DNA of 64,000 nucleotides, taken from assembly GCA_025331435.1 (NCBI GenBank), contig JAIWNI010000005.1, positions 124,001 to 188,000 on the forward strand. The letters are read 5' to 3'. This DNA is from Choanephora cucurbitarum (Eukaryota > Mucoromycota > Mucoromycetes > Mucorales > Choanephoraceae). This document shows, in pieces, positions 53,350 to 64,000 of the stretch (position 1 is the stretch's first letter; every line of letters begins with the position of its first letter). A model generated the notes under the pieces. That model had not been told where the DNA came from. It saw nothing but the letters and a program-made list of their open reading frames with translations, and made no database searches. Made by a program: the position numbers and the translations under genes.

Positions 53350-55546
53350 CCCAAAAGGATCCTCCCTCCTCCCTTATTTCGACAAGATTTGTTTGTTTCA
53401 TATCCGCATGAAAAATGGCTTTTCCCTTACCATGAGAGAAAGATCAACGTCGTGATTTTTTAGCTTTACCAATGTTTGACATTACTATCAATCATATTTC
53501 TTTGTTTCTTTTTTTTTTGAAAAGTGTTTACCACACAATGGGCTTTGCAACTTTACTCAATGCTCGTTACATATGTTTCACTGTTTAGCCTCTTCAAAAA
53601 ACTTTTGATATTAAGACAAAGTGTGCGAGAAAAAAAATCTTAAGTTTCCTATGTAAAAAGTCTTTAACCTTAATGCAAAGAATAGGACATTATGAATTAT
53701 AGCAGAGCAATGAACCAACAAAATGAGAAGGAAAGAGTGGTGCATATGCATAGAAGTAAAATAGATGAGTTGAAACTTTTGTCTTCTGTTACAAAATAAA
53801 GCAAGATCTACTTGTATAATTGAGCTTGACAGTTGCCATTTTAGGCAATTCAAGTAAACTTGTTTCGAAGATACTTCAGAACATATGTGTTTGGTCTAGA
53901 ATTTAGCAAACTTTATTGTTTGGATTTTGTGTCTAAAAGCTCGCGGAAACTTTTGCTGATTTTAAGTTTCGGCTGATCGAAACGTTACTGTCAGAAATGT
54001 TTCGAGAAGCACGCCTTGTCCCCCTTAAATGATAAATGAAACGTTGGTTGGTTTCAATCAATCCCGGGCACCTCTCTCCGGAAGCATGTTCATTGTACTT
54101 TTATTTATGCGTATGCTGATGATAGAGTATGTACTTCATCTAAAGCACATTCCTATCAAAGTTGTCTTTTAAGCGCATAACCTCTATCGAAATCTGAGAA
54201 TAGGCTATTCTTATTTTACTCAGATAAATCAAACAAAGTCTTGTCCATCGAAAATGATAACCAAAGCCAATCAACCTGATAGAGTCAAGATATCTTCTTA
54301 TCAAAAACAACGTGATTTTACTCGGCTGGATGTCAATTACCTTTACAGCCGATTCGCCAAAATCGAATTCTGTTCATGCATCATTCTCTTTAATGTGGCT
54401 TAATAATCAGACTTATGACTATCCATTGTTCGTCCGATTCTGTACAACATAAGACCGATCGATTATTATCGCCATAACAGGCATTGATTAGAACAAAAAT
54501 AAACGATAGTTGCTTAGTTTTTTTTTTTGTTTTTGGGCCACTATCTACATCTTGTTTTGGGTAGAAGAATAAAGATGCATATACAACTACAATTGCTCGT
54601 TTATTTTTGCCATCTCAATAAATAAGTGATTTACGTTTTTTTGTGCTTTGACGAAAAAGCAATGCTTAACTTAATACTGCTTTTTAGGTAACTAGCAAAG
54701 AGTCAAAGTATGTACTAGCTTCTGATATCTAATTATAATCATTTCGATTGTTACTTGTTGAGTTTCTTATGTTTATTATATGGGGCAATTTTCCTTAAAC
54801 TTTGGGGAACTATAGTATACCAATTTTATCATTGTACTAATGGTTATCATTCAGACATGATTTTTATCTAGGTGAGCTGACATCTAGTCTTGTCTATCTA
54901 TTCGATTAGATACATCTAGTATAGTATTTTTCTGCAAGCCATCAAACACTCTTATTTTATTCTGTTCATGCCTATGCACTGACATAACCAACTATTTAAA
55001 CTGATTGGTGAAGGAGAAATTAGGCATTGTAAATAGAATCAAGCGCTGTGTTTCATCCAAAAAATAGAAAGCACTTCAATCATTTCAATCTTGCTCATCA
55101 TCTCAAAGTGATACTTACTTGGGGATGTATGGAATAGAAATAATCCTGTAATCAATTACAACCACTACTACTAATATCACCACTACCATCACAGAAATTA
55201 GAAAGTACTTGCTGTCTTTTTTTTTGTCTCAAAGAATGAAAGAGGATAGCTACATTCCTTTCGATTACACTTATTGACTAATTCTTCTAAAGAAATCAAT
55301 CTAGAGGTTTGGCTGAATATCAAGCAATCTGATAGAAGTTGAAAAGCTTTATTGTTTCCTGCTATTACAAGCAGCATTGAACAAAAAACAATAGCTTATT
55401 GATAAATATCTCTATATACGCATTTGTCTTAGAAGAAAAAAAAAGAATTGAAAAAACGCGCCGCCTAATTATTTTATTTTACGTGTTTTTGGGTTGAACA
55501 AAGAAGAGAAAAAAAATATATACCGAAAATAATCCTATCCTTTACC
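53350..55546. other. Divergent intergenic region; nothing recognised
   Basis: About 2.2 kb between the repeat-precursor promoter and SMC5, one of the largest gene-free stretches in the window. I found no ORF with coding character, no inverted repeats and no RNA gene on either strand. It must contain the SMC5 promoter near its right end. Confidence 0.45.
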
Positions 55547-58500
55547 ATGTCTAAAAGAAGAGCAAGAAGTGATTCAGAAGAAGAGGATGACGAGCTTCCT
55601 CATGTTCCTTCTTCCAGCAAGCGTACAAGAGCCAACGACAACATTTCACAAATAAGCGAAATGGACACAGAAGGAGAACAACAAGTCAACAACACTTTGC
55701 TGTTTGGAGAGGATGGGTATGGATCAAACAGCTATATTCTTGATTGTTGCTGACATTTCTATAGTTATGTAGAAGGCTCTATTGTCAAGATCACTTTGAG
55801 AAACTTTGTAACATATGATTACTGTGAGATCTTTCCCGGTCCTCAAATGAACATGATCATCGGTCCTAATGGTACCGGTAAATCAACTATCGTCTGTGCC
55901 ATTGCATTGGGCTTAGGTGGATCACCTTCACTTTTGGGTAGAGCAAGAAATATCAACGAATTTGTCAAGACAGGAGCTGATGAAGCTGTGATCACCATTG
56001 AACTCAAAAAAGTCAATACTAGAAATGTTGTCATTCAGCGTTCTTTCAGAAAATCCAATAATGTCACTAACTGGAGAATTAACGGTAAACAAAATCAAAG
56101 CACTTCACGAAACATGCCTGATCTAAAGTGCATGTCCTTTTTCTTTTTAGACAAAACAAGTTCTCAGAAAGATGTCATGGCCATCATTCATGGTTTCAAC
56201 ATTCAAGTAGACAATCTATGGTATGAATTCATTGTTCCATATCGACGTGATTTATTTGACATCTTTTTGCATAGTCAATTCTTGCCCCAAGATCGTGTTG
56301 CTGAATTTGCTGAGGTATGATTTGTGCTGTCAAACAACAGAATTCTTTTTGACTCATTTGACTCAATCAGTTGTCGCCTTCACAATTACTTGAACGAACA
56401 CAGACAGCTGCAGGAAGATCAGATTTACACAATCTGCAAAAGCGTTTGATAGAAATGAGAGATAAAGAAAAAATTCTGATGAAAGTAAAGCTAGAAAGAA
56501 AAAGAGAAACATAGATAGAGCTACTGTACTGATCATGGCAATAACTAGAATCACGAGTCTGATGTGGATCAGTTGAAAGCATTGAATAACCGTAACGAAC
56601 AACTGGAAAGAGACGTCAGTCGAATGCAATCCAAGAAGAAGATCGAGGATGGCATCAAGTTACTTGAAGCACAGATTCCTCTTGTCAGATATAGCGATTT
56701 AAAGAGAAGAACAGATCAATATAAAGAACAATTTTACTTAGAAAAACAAAAGTTTTTGAAGGCTAGTGAAGAGGATGCGCCTGTCAAGCGTCTTTGTTCG
56801 TAAGTTAAAAAGTTTGTAGCGAAGTATTAGGCCAACTAATCATTCTATAGTGAAGCAGAAACTGAAAAAATGAATAGCAACAAAGTTAAGAACGATGCTG
56901 AAAAGATTTACAAAAAGGCCATTGCAGATGTCAGAAATGCTTTGACAGCAGTAGAAAAGACTGTAAGATCTTTTATCATGATACTTTAAGAATGATGGAC
57001 ATCAACCTTGTTTTTTTGAATACATTAGAGAGAAGATATCAATCTGAATCGAAGAGAGATTTCTGGATTGAAGAAGAAATTACCTGAAAGAGAAAAGAAG
57101 ATTGCAGAAGCAGTCCATCGAATTCAAGCTTATGAAAAGGAATTAGAAAATCCACCTTCAAGTGATGTTTCTGAATTTGAAAACGGCATTGTAAGTACAC
57201 ATTGTCATTTCAATGCTTGCTTGTATGATTGATTAATTGTTTCTAGAAAGAAGTGAATGATGAAGCCAGCAAGCTTCATTTGTCATCGTCTGATATCCAA
57301 CAACAAGTAAGAGAAAAGCAAAATATAAAGCACAATTTGCAGCGCGACCTTGATTATAAGCATAGAGAGTAAGTGAAAGAGAGAAAGAAGAAAATAGAAA
57401 CAGTTTGACTGAACAAAAATTAGAAAGCAACAACTGGATGATGTGGCAAAACAGCGCTTGAACAAGCTAAAGCGTGATTATCCTGATACAGTGGCTGCTT
57501 TTGACTGGCTAAGAAACAATAAGCAAAGGTTTTCCGGTAGAGTTTATGAGCCTCTTGTGCTTCATCTGAACCTGAAGGATGACAAGTACGCAGATATAGT
57601 TGAAAATGCCCTTGGTGGCCCTAGAAGTAGTCTTTACAGAGTAAGCCTGACAAGTCTAATTTTTTTTCTTCTCCTTTTACAATGAACTTATTAGCCTTAA
57701 ACTAGGTGTTTATCTGTGAGAAACAAGAAGACTATCGTTTGTTTACTGATTATGCTGTGGATAAAATGAAGTGGAAAGTAGGTATTGTCTGGCCAGATAC
57801 TATTCCAGATCAAGCTGTTCGAACACCTATCAGCACAGCTGATCTTCAAGCCAGATTCAAGATGGATTACTTTGTCAGTGACCTCATTCAATGTCCCGAC
57901 TTGATCTTTCGCTTTCTCTGTAGCGAATCAAAAATCAATTTGATGCCTGTTGCCCTCCAGAGTGCTAGAGAACTTGATATTGTCAACAGTAACATATTTC
58001 AGAAATTTTCTATTGGTCAGACTGCCTATAATGTCAAAACTAGTTTATACGGTAAACAGAGTAAGCAAACCATCACCAACTCTGTTCGTAGAGCTTACTT
58101 CTTGGGCAACTCAGGTAAATTACTTATAAAAAATAAGAGGAAAGAGAATGGAATATTAAATGACTGTTGCGTTTAGTTGATGTGGATGCCAAAACACGAT
58201 TGACAGAAGAGATCCGAACCATCCAAGGCAATATGCAACAGATGGATGTTGAAATCAAAGAACTTCATAATGAACATGATCGTATTAAGCAACAGTTGGA
58301 AGAATTGAAGCACCGAAAGGAAGATCTTCAGGCTCAAAAGAGAGATGTTCAGCTCAGGGTCCAGAAGTTTGAAAAGATCAAGTACAGATTACAATCTACT
58401 AGAGCCGAACTTGAAGATCTCAAAAAGAGACCTGAGGAAGACAAAGCCAAGATTCAAGAGCTTGAGATGTCTGTGGAAAGGCTTTTGGAGAAAGAAGGAA

Positions 58501-59744
58501 GCGCACTTGATACCTATGAAAAGGCGCTTGAAAGATGTATTGAGTCCTACGAAGAGCGAAATATCACTCAAGCTCAATATGCATTCTTTGATGCCAAACA
58601 CACAGCTGTTCGAAACTATTACAAGGAACATTCAGCTGCACTTGAGGCAGCCGAACGTAACATGAATGCTGCCAAGAAAGATTTCAAGGCTGCTGAAAGC
58701 GAGACAAAGAAAGCAATGGATGCATGCCAACATGTTAACCGAGAATTACCCGATGAACTGAGCGATGCTTATAAAGAGATTATTCAAAAGTGGAAAGAAG
58801 AGGGTGAATTGCCAATCACCATTGAGGAACTTGAATCTAAGATCGAAGAAGAAAAAGGAAAAGCTGAAGGTATTCGATTTGCTAATCCACACGCTATGCA
58901 ACATTATGAAGAAAGAAAGAGAAAGGTATTGTCAGTTGTATCATTATTGGTATATGCTATTGACTTGCTTCTTTAGATTGCAGAATTGGAAGAGAAGATC
59001 GGAAAAAACAGAGAGAGACTAGAAGCTTTCCATAATGAGATTGAGTCGCTCAAGGTAATGAAATCAAAACACAGATTTCTCTTGTTTCTTTTTATAAACC
59101 TTCTCTATAGAATCAATGGGCACCTCCTATCAAGAAACTTGTTAGTGAAATCAATGTCAAATTCCAAGCTGCCTTTGAACGTAAGCTCAATCCTTGTCCT
59201 CTAACCTTTTTCTTTAATTTAACTCGACACTTCAAAATAGGCATCAAATGTTTAGGTGAAATTAATGTGCATGAATCTCCTGATTTCGATAAATGGGGTA
59301 TCAATATTTTTGTCAAGTTCAGAGATAATGAAAAACTTCAACAGTTGACCGGCCAACGTCAATCGGGTGGTGAAAGATCAGTGACGACCATTCTTTATCT
59401 GATGTCTCTGCAAAATCTTGCTAAATCTCCTTTCCGTGTGGTAGATGAAATCAATCAAGGTATGGATCCAAGAAACGAACGTATGATTCACGAGCAAATC
59501 GTTGAAGGCGCTAGTCGGCCTGGTACTTCTCAGTAAGTCAATCACCAATTAGGCTATAGATTACTATGTATACTTATATTGATTATGATGTAGATACTTT
59601 TTGATTACGCCCAAGCTACTACCTGATTTGTTTTATAATGAGCGTATTCGTGTCTTGTGTATCTACAATAGTGAATGGGTTCCTGAAAAGGTTAAGCCAT
59701 TGTCTGCCTATTTGAAGCATGCTCGTCAAACAGGAAGAGTCTAG
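55547..59744 (+). CDS. SMC5: SMC5, structural maintenance of chromosomes protein 5
   Basis: Sixteen exons (55547-55716, 55765-56084, 56151-56220, 56275-56314, 56371-56484, 56549-56799, 56851-56962, 57029-57190, 57247-57368, 57424-57640, 57706-58114, 58177-58925, 58977-59054, 59111-59180, 59241-59532, 59594-59744) keep frame and give 1,108 aa, the family length. SMC5 pairs with SMC6 in a ring complex for recombinational repair and replication-fork stability. Seen: an acidic N-tail with KR clusters, Walker A in IIGPNGTGKSTIV, QVDNLCQFLPQDRVAEF (SMC5 hallmark), a long coiled coil, a hinge around exon 11, a second coiled coil, the signature QRQSGGERSVTT and Walker B FRVVDEINQGMD. Convergent with UVDE. 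Confidence 0.95.
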
Positions 59745-59906
59745 ATTTTGCTCTTCTAAAATACCAATTTTAATGTGAATAAAGAAAAGAGAGAATATGT
59801 ATTATAGTCTTTACTCGTAACGAAAAAATCCAAGGACAATCTACATAAAGCCTTTGACAAAGCATGTATGCATCAAAAGTAATTTTTATTGATCTATATA
59901 GAGTTA
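59745..59906. other. Shared 3' intergenic gap of SMC5 and UVDE
   Basis: 162 bp between the two stops, with an AATAAAG-like sequence at 59778 that could serve SMC5 polyadenylation. Confidence 0.4.
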
Positions 59907-62374
59907 CTAAGTACCTATCGTCTCCATGTTTTTAACTTCAAAATCGATATGAGCCTTTTTCTTTCGATCAGATAGAGTAGTGCTCTTCTTGGTTTTCTTT
60001 GTAGGTTTGTCTTTTGGCTTTGAATCACTTTCTGCAACAGTGCGCTTCTTGGGCTTCTTGACCACGTCTTTTTCCTCTTTCTTTGATTTTAATTTCTTTT
60101 TCTCCAAGCGCTCTTGTTCTCGTTCTAAAGCGAGCTGGATTGCTTCTACCTCTGCTTCTTTTTTCTTCAGTTCTGCTATAGAAACAGAAGATATTCTTCG
60201 TGATCTACGAGGTCTAGTACTCATTTCTACTTCTACTTCCTCTTCAATTTTCATAGCTACGTCTTGTTCTGGTGTTTGTTCTATTTGAGCCTTGCTTTTG
60301 GCAGCTTTATGTGTCTGTCTTCCGCCCGTTTTTAAAGATCCTACGCCTGTCTTAGGAACCCAAACATTGTCATCCACATGCTCTAGATTATATAACTTGT
60401 ACAGTTGAAACACAGCTTGTTCTATAAGACGAGCAAGTATTAGTTCAGCCTTGTATCATTTAATGTGCTTATTTACCTTTATCTTTAGCTTCAATCATTA
60501 GATCAACGTCATCTGAAGTAGGTGGTAGGAACTAGAAAAAAGAACAATTCATCAGCTTGATTGACTTTCACTTTGAACATATACAATTTTTTTCTTCTTT
60601 TACCTGAACTCGATCACTATGTGCTCTTAATTCTGTTGCCGTCTTGGCTCCAGTTCTCGATTCAGAATAGTGTTGCTAATCATAAAGCAGATGAGTGCGT
60701 TGTTTGCTAAAAAATAGGAGTGAGGCAAACACATACCTTGGGTCGAATCCCTCTTTCATGCCAAACATGATTGATTTCGGGCAAGACTGGAATTAGATCT
60801 GTTATTTCTCCAGGGTTTATACTAATTGAGTTTATGAGTTCAAGCGTTTCTCTAAAGAAGGTGTCTGTATACTTTACAAGTGATGATGCCTACAACGCGT
60901 ACACATTTTCTATTAGAATAACTCGTTTCTTTTCACTTGTTCAATAAGCGTTATTTACCAATCCAAAACAATGGGAATTTTAAGCTTCTTAGACACAGGA
61001 AGCAAATCAGATACAGAATAGCCAAATTCATCGTTTTCTAGCACAATCCTTCTTTTTACAAATTCAGGCAGCTTGGCGAATTCTTGTTCAAAGCGCTATC
61101 GTAAATATATATATATATATATATATATATAAGCAACGATCAAAACAGTAGCGTATGGCTTTTGTATATTTACCGCAATAGCAGACTCCCTATCTCCGTA
61201 GACCCCACCCATATGTCTAACTGGCTATCAGTTTCTAATTGATTTATGTATAGCTTGCTTTACTTACATGATCATAACTGAGTCTTGATCCATTACCATT
61301 AAGTCTAGCATGCGAGCATGATCTAAAAAGAAGTGGTTGAGCTCTCTTGTTATTTTTTATTTATTTATTTTTGCAACATCAGGACCTACAACTTAAATCT
61401 CGAACTGTGTTGTTCACAACCTTTGGATTGGGTGAGACAAGCTGGTTGAATTGGCCTGGATGCGTAGTCTAACCCAAATAATGAGAACCAAATCATTTAT
61501 AGAATGATATTAATCCTGTAATAGTTACCAAGCGATGATTATACTTTCTAGCCAATTCTCCTGCTTCAGCAAGTTCCTTTTCTGCAAAATCAATATCGTA
61601 GCTACAGTACGTCTTGGCATTAAAACTAAATAACAATTGGCTCTTTTAAGATTTCTTACCCAGCTTTTTCATGGCTAGCGAATGGAAACATCTCGCTCGA
61701 TAAGCGCAAGAATCTGATTTTATTATCTAAAGTACAGACGTTTAAAATCAAACGAACTGAGAAGTTTTTCTCTTTTGCAATGTACCTTCATTCCACTGTA
61801 TCATCTTTTTCATATCAACAACATTCTACAATTTTCAAAAGGATTGTGTTAATAGTTCTTTATCAGTCCTTTCATCTTGTTGATGGTGGCTGTCAAATTC
61901 TTGATCTTACTGCTAAAGCTAACTCCTTTAAGTAATCAGAGCCTTTTTTGGCAATTGTATCTGCATAAATTTCAAGCGATTGAGTGCTTCTTTCTACTTT
62001 TTATTTTCCTTTTAGCATTTACCTAATCGACATGTTCTCGAACAGAACACAGGTGGTTTCTGTGTCCGCAGAACAGTATTCAGGCAGCTAAATGAAAAGA
62101 GTCTTCCATTAAACAACTATGCAGTATCTATCAATATGTACACATACGCATAACCAATTCTTCCTTTAAATTCGTGTGGATTAGGATGGACATATCGACT
62201 AGTATCCATTACCCTTGTCGTCTGCTTTTCCTTTGTCTTCTTTGTCACTTTTGAATCGTCAGTCTGCAAAGTAGAGAATGTCTCAACTGTGATGGATGTA
62301 ATTGCTTGTTTTGTCATAGTCAACTTTCTAAAGGTAATCTGTCTTCGTATAAAACTATGATTTAAAATGAACAT
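59907..62374 (-). CDS. UV-damage endonuclease (UVDE/Uve1-like)
   Basis: Fifteen exons (62374-62148, 62087-62023, 61960-61911, 61825-61786, 61726-61660, 61601-61529, 61468-61393, 61322-61268, 61216-61174, 61095-60959, 60889-60878, 60821-60737, 60675-60604, 60531-60477, 60421-59907) give 523 aa. UVDE nicks DNA 5' to UV photoproducts and other lesions, starting excision repair. Family blocks appear in order: RIGYACLNT, RFLRLSSEMFPF, THPGQFNQLVSPNPKVV, IIHMGGVYGD, RIVLENDEFGYSVSDLL, VLDWHHHFINP and WHERGIRPKQHYSESR. Start options: ATG 62374 adds MFILNHSFIRRQITFRKL, a basic, acid-free leader that could target mitochondria; ATG 62317 would give a 504 aa form. The Lys/Glu-rich C-terminal tail (about 150 aa) is additional to the core. 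One exon is 12 nt. Confidence 0.93.
61107..61131. repeat. (AT)n microsatellite in a UVDE intron
   Basis: About 12 perfect AT units inside the intron 61096-61173. Confidence 0.9.
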
Positions 62375-64000
62375 ATAATCAGTTTATTTAAAAGAAAGAA
62401 AGAAAAACGGAAAATGACAGCTACTAATATCGTGATCGATTATCAATGCTGAAATTGTGACTTATTGAAGTTATAGTATAGTGATTTCGAAATGGTTCGT
62501 TCATTTCCTCCTCATATGTCATTTCCATCCTTAGTGGCCAATCAAATCAATCCCAAATATGTCATACTTTTCTTAGACTTGACAAGGCTTTTCGCTCTAG
62601 AAAGAAGAAAGAGAGCCACCTTTAGAACAGAATTGTCAAGCTAATTGTTGCAAAAGTGCTTGGATTAGATGATATCTTAGAAAAAAAGAGTAAGGCTTAA
62701 TTGCCTCTAATGCATATCCGCGGTATTTTATGCTTTGTTTTTTTGCGTAGTAAATCTTCTCTCGACGGATACTTGAATATTTAAAGAGACTTACTCAAAA
62801 AAAAAAAAAAAAAAAAGGATTGATTAGTTTAATGGCATGTATCCTTATGAGGGATGAAGAGAGCCAATGAAGTTCATTGAGTGTATTTTTATGTCAACAT
62901 TTAATGAACATTATCCGTTGCTTGAATGGAGTGTGTATGCTACAGATGCCATCCAATTAGCCTATTCTTTATTATGTGGTCAATTAAGAGAGAAGGTACG
63001 ATTGGTTAGACTAAACCATATTACAAGTTGGATTGTAAGTTGAATTGGCATCAATGGGCCCTTTTAGTCGTTTATTGCATTTCTGTTTAGACGAAATAAG
63101 ATTTTGCTAATTTAAGCAACTAAAATCCTGGAAGAGATAAGCATGCGTATGTAAATGATATTATCGGACAGGTTGTTTACGATAAACAACACGAAACACA
63201 AAGAAGAAAGAACAGAAAAAAGGGACGATTGATGACAGAAAAGAGCTGTTAACTTTGCAAATATAAAGCAACCTTTATAATCAAAACTACCATTTAGCTC
63301 AATTTGTCAAAGTAAAGAACCATTACGGCTTCAAATACATATTCGTTAGAATGCATGTTTTTCTAATGGAACAGAAGCAATGGCTTGAATTGAATCTATC
63401 AGCTCGCAACATGCCACTCTTCATACTTTCCGATGATTTTGATCCTCAAATTGACATACGTGAATGTATAGCTTTACCAGAACAGTTTGCTTTGTTCTAG
63501 TCAGTTTTCTTTTTTTTCCTTTTACAGTCCTGCCTATCTTTGATCCAAATTAAATGAACTGCTTTCTTTATTGTATATCGAAGCAGGCTTATTGTTTTTT
63601 TATGCTTCTCCAAAAGAAGATGTAAAGCATTGATTGATTTAGCAGGTTGACATTGAGTCCTTTGATCTACAAAATGCTTGAGAAAAGTGGTTTTATTGTT
63701 TTCGTTGAATCTTTTGTATGTTACTCGTACAGTTTGTACTAAAAGTACACATAAATGTATCAATTGCTCTATATACTTCGAAATAGAAACGAATGACTTT
63801 AGGGCCACTTCGTGTAATGAATGGCTCATTGAGAGCGTTGAGATAAGATAGCACTGTATTACACGACTGCAATCAACATAGGCTGAGAAATATACTTTAT
63901 GCTAAAAGAAAAAGGAGTTGAACCCCTGCATATCATGTTCAGGATCAACCAAAATCACCTTTGTAGTTTGATGCGAAGACAAATCTGTATCGTCAAGGTG
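62375..64000. other. Right-end region with small ORFs and possible transposase relics
   Basis: No intact gene is recognised. Three items are coding-like. Plus 62867-63043 is a 58-codon ORF (HYPLLEWSVYATDAIQLAY). Plus 63351-63500 is a 49-codon ORF (FLMEQKQWLELNLSARNMPL). On the minus strand 63497-63829 contains VRVTYKRFNENNKTTFLKHF followed by AKSIN, resembling the N-terminal helix-turn-helix of IS630-like transposases, and 63902-64000 ends with KVILVDPEHDMQGFN. The last could be the 3' end of a gene cut by the window edge. A run of 20 A lies at 62798-62817. All are tentative. Confidence 0.35.

Noticed and set aside
63905..63930. tRNA-like B-box (GGTTCAACTCC on the minus strand)
   Set aside because: No A-box, anticodon arm or acceptor stem could be folded around it; the same bases read as protein.
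63902..64000. TnpB/Fanzor-like RuvC motif in VDPEHDM
   Set aside because: The family motif would need a Gly after the Pro and more context; too short and truncated to claim.

Overview
The window is nuclear DNA of a fungus, most likely an early-diverging one of the Mucoromycota (Mucorales). The evidence is: AT-rich intergenic DNA with C/T-rich and poly-T tracts; many short GT-AG introns of about 45-85 nt, often with a TACTAAC-like branch site; tight gene spacing; fungal gene families (COX11, VPS15, SMC5, UVDE, F-BAR RhoGAP, BAR-SH3); and decayed DDE transposons that look like mucoralean ones. I cannot name the species.

Layout. 0.5-1.2 kb: 2-Cys peroxiredoxin with an apparently spliced 5' leader. 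3.2-4.6 kb: a Tc1/mariner element with perfect ends but three in-frame stops. 6.9-7.7 kb: secreted CAP-domain protein. 8.3-13.0 kb: a dense block with an NDUFA4-like subunit, ribosomal protein uS11, a MYST acetyltransferase and a convergent RhoGEF-BAR gene. 13.7-15.6 kb: COX11 and a PH-domain protein. 16.7-20.0 kb: a decayed 3.2 kb transposon with long inverted ends, containing a second transposase relic. 20.6-28.3 kb: F-BAR/RhoGAP (Rgd1-like), BAR-SH3 (Rvs167/amphiphysin-like) and an unidentified helical protein. 29.8-33.6 kb: a poly-Q protein and an F-box/WD protein. 33.8-36.5 kb: two adjacent relics of repeated genes. 36.6-42.2 kb: a methyltransferase, a four-HMA copper ATPase and glyoxalase I. 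44.0-49.7 kb: VPS15 in 16 exons. 50.4-51.8 kb: elongin A. 52.7-53.3 kb: a secreted Kex2-type repeat precursor. 55.5-62.4 kb: SMC5 and UV-damage endonuclease, convergent.

How the genes relate. There are no operons. Four genes between 11 and 26 kb act in Rho signalling or membrane curvature (RhoGEF-BAR, PH, F-BAR-RhoGAP, BAR-SH3). COX11 and the copper ATPase both handle copper. SMC5 and UVDE are DNA-repair genes sharing a 162 bp 3' intergenic gap. Several convergent pairs are very close (MYST/RhoGEF 20 bp; BAR-SH3/unknown 56 bp), so transcript ends may overlap.

The most unusual items are the Kex2-type repeat precursor, which would release about ten short peptides, nearly all starting Gly-Tyr; the long-TIR element with its nested relic; and the very short exons (3, 5, 8 and 12 nt), which would be missed by ORF-based annotation. 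All exon models were built by hand from splice consensus, frame and family similarity.
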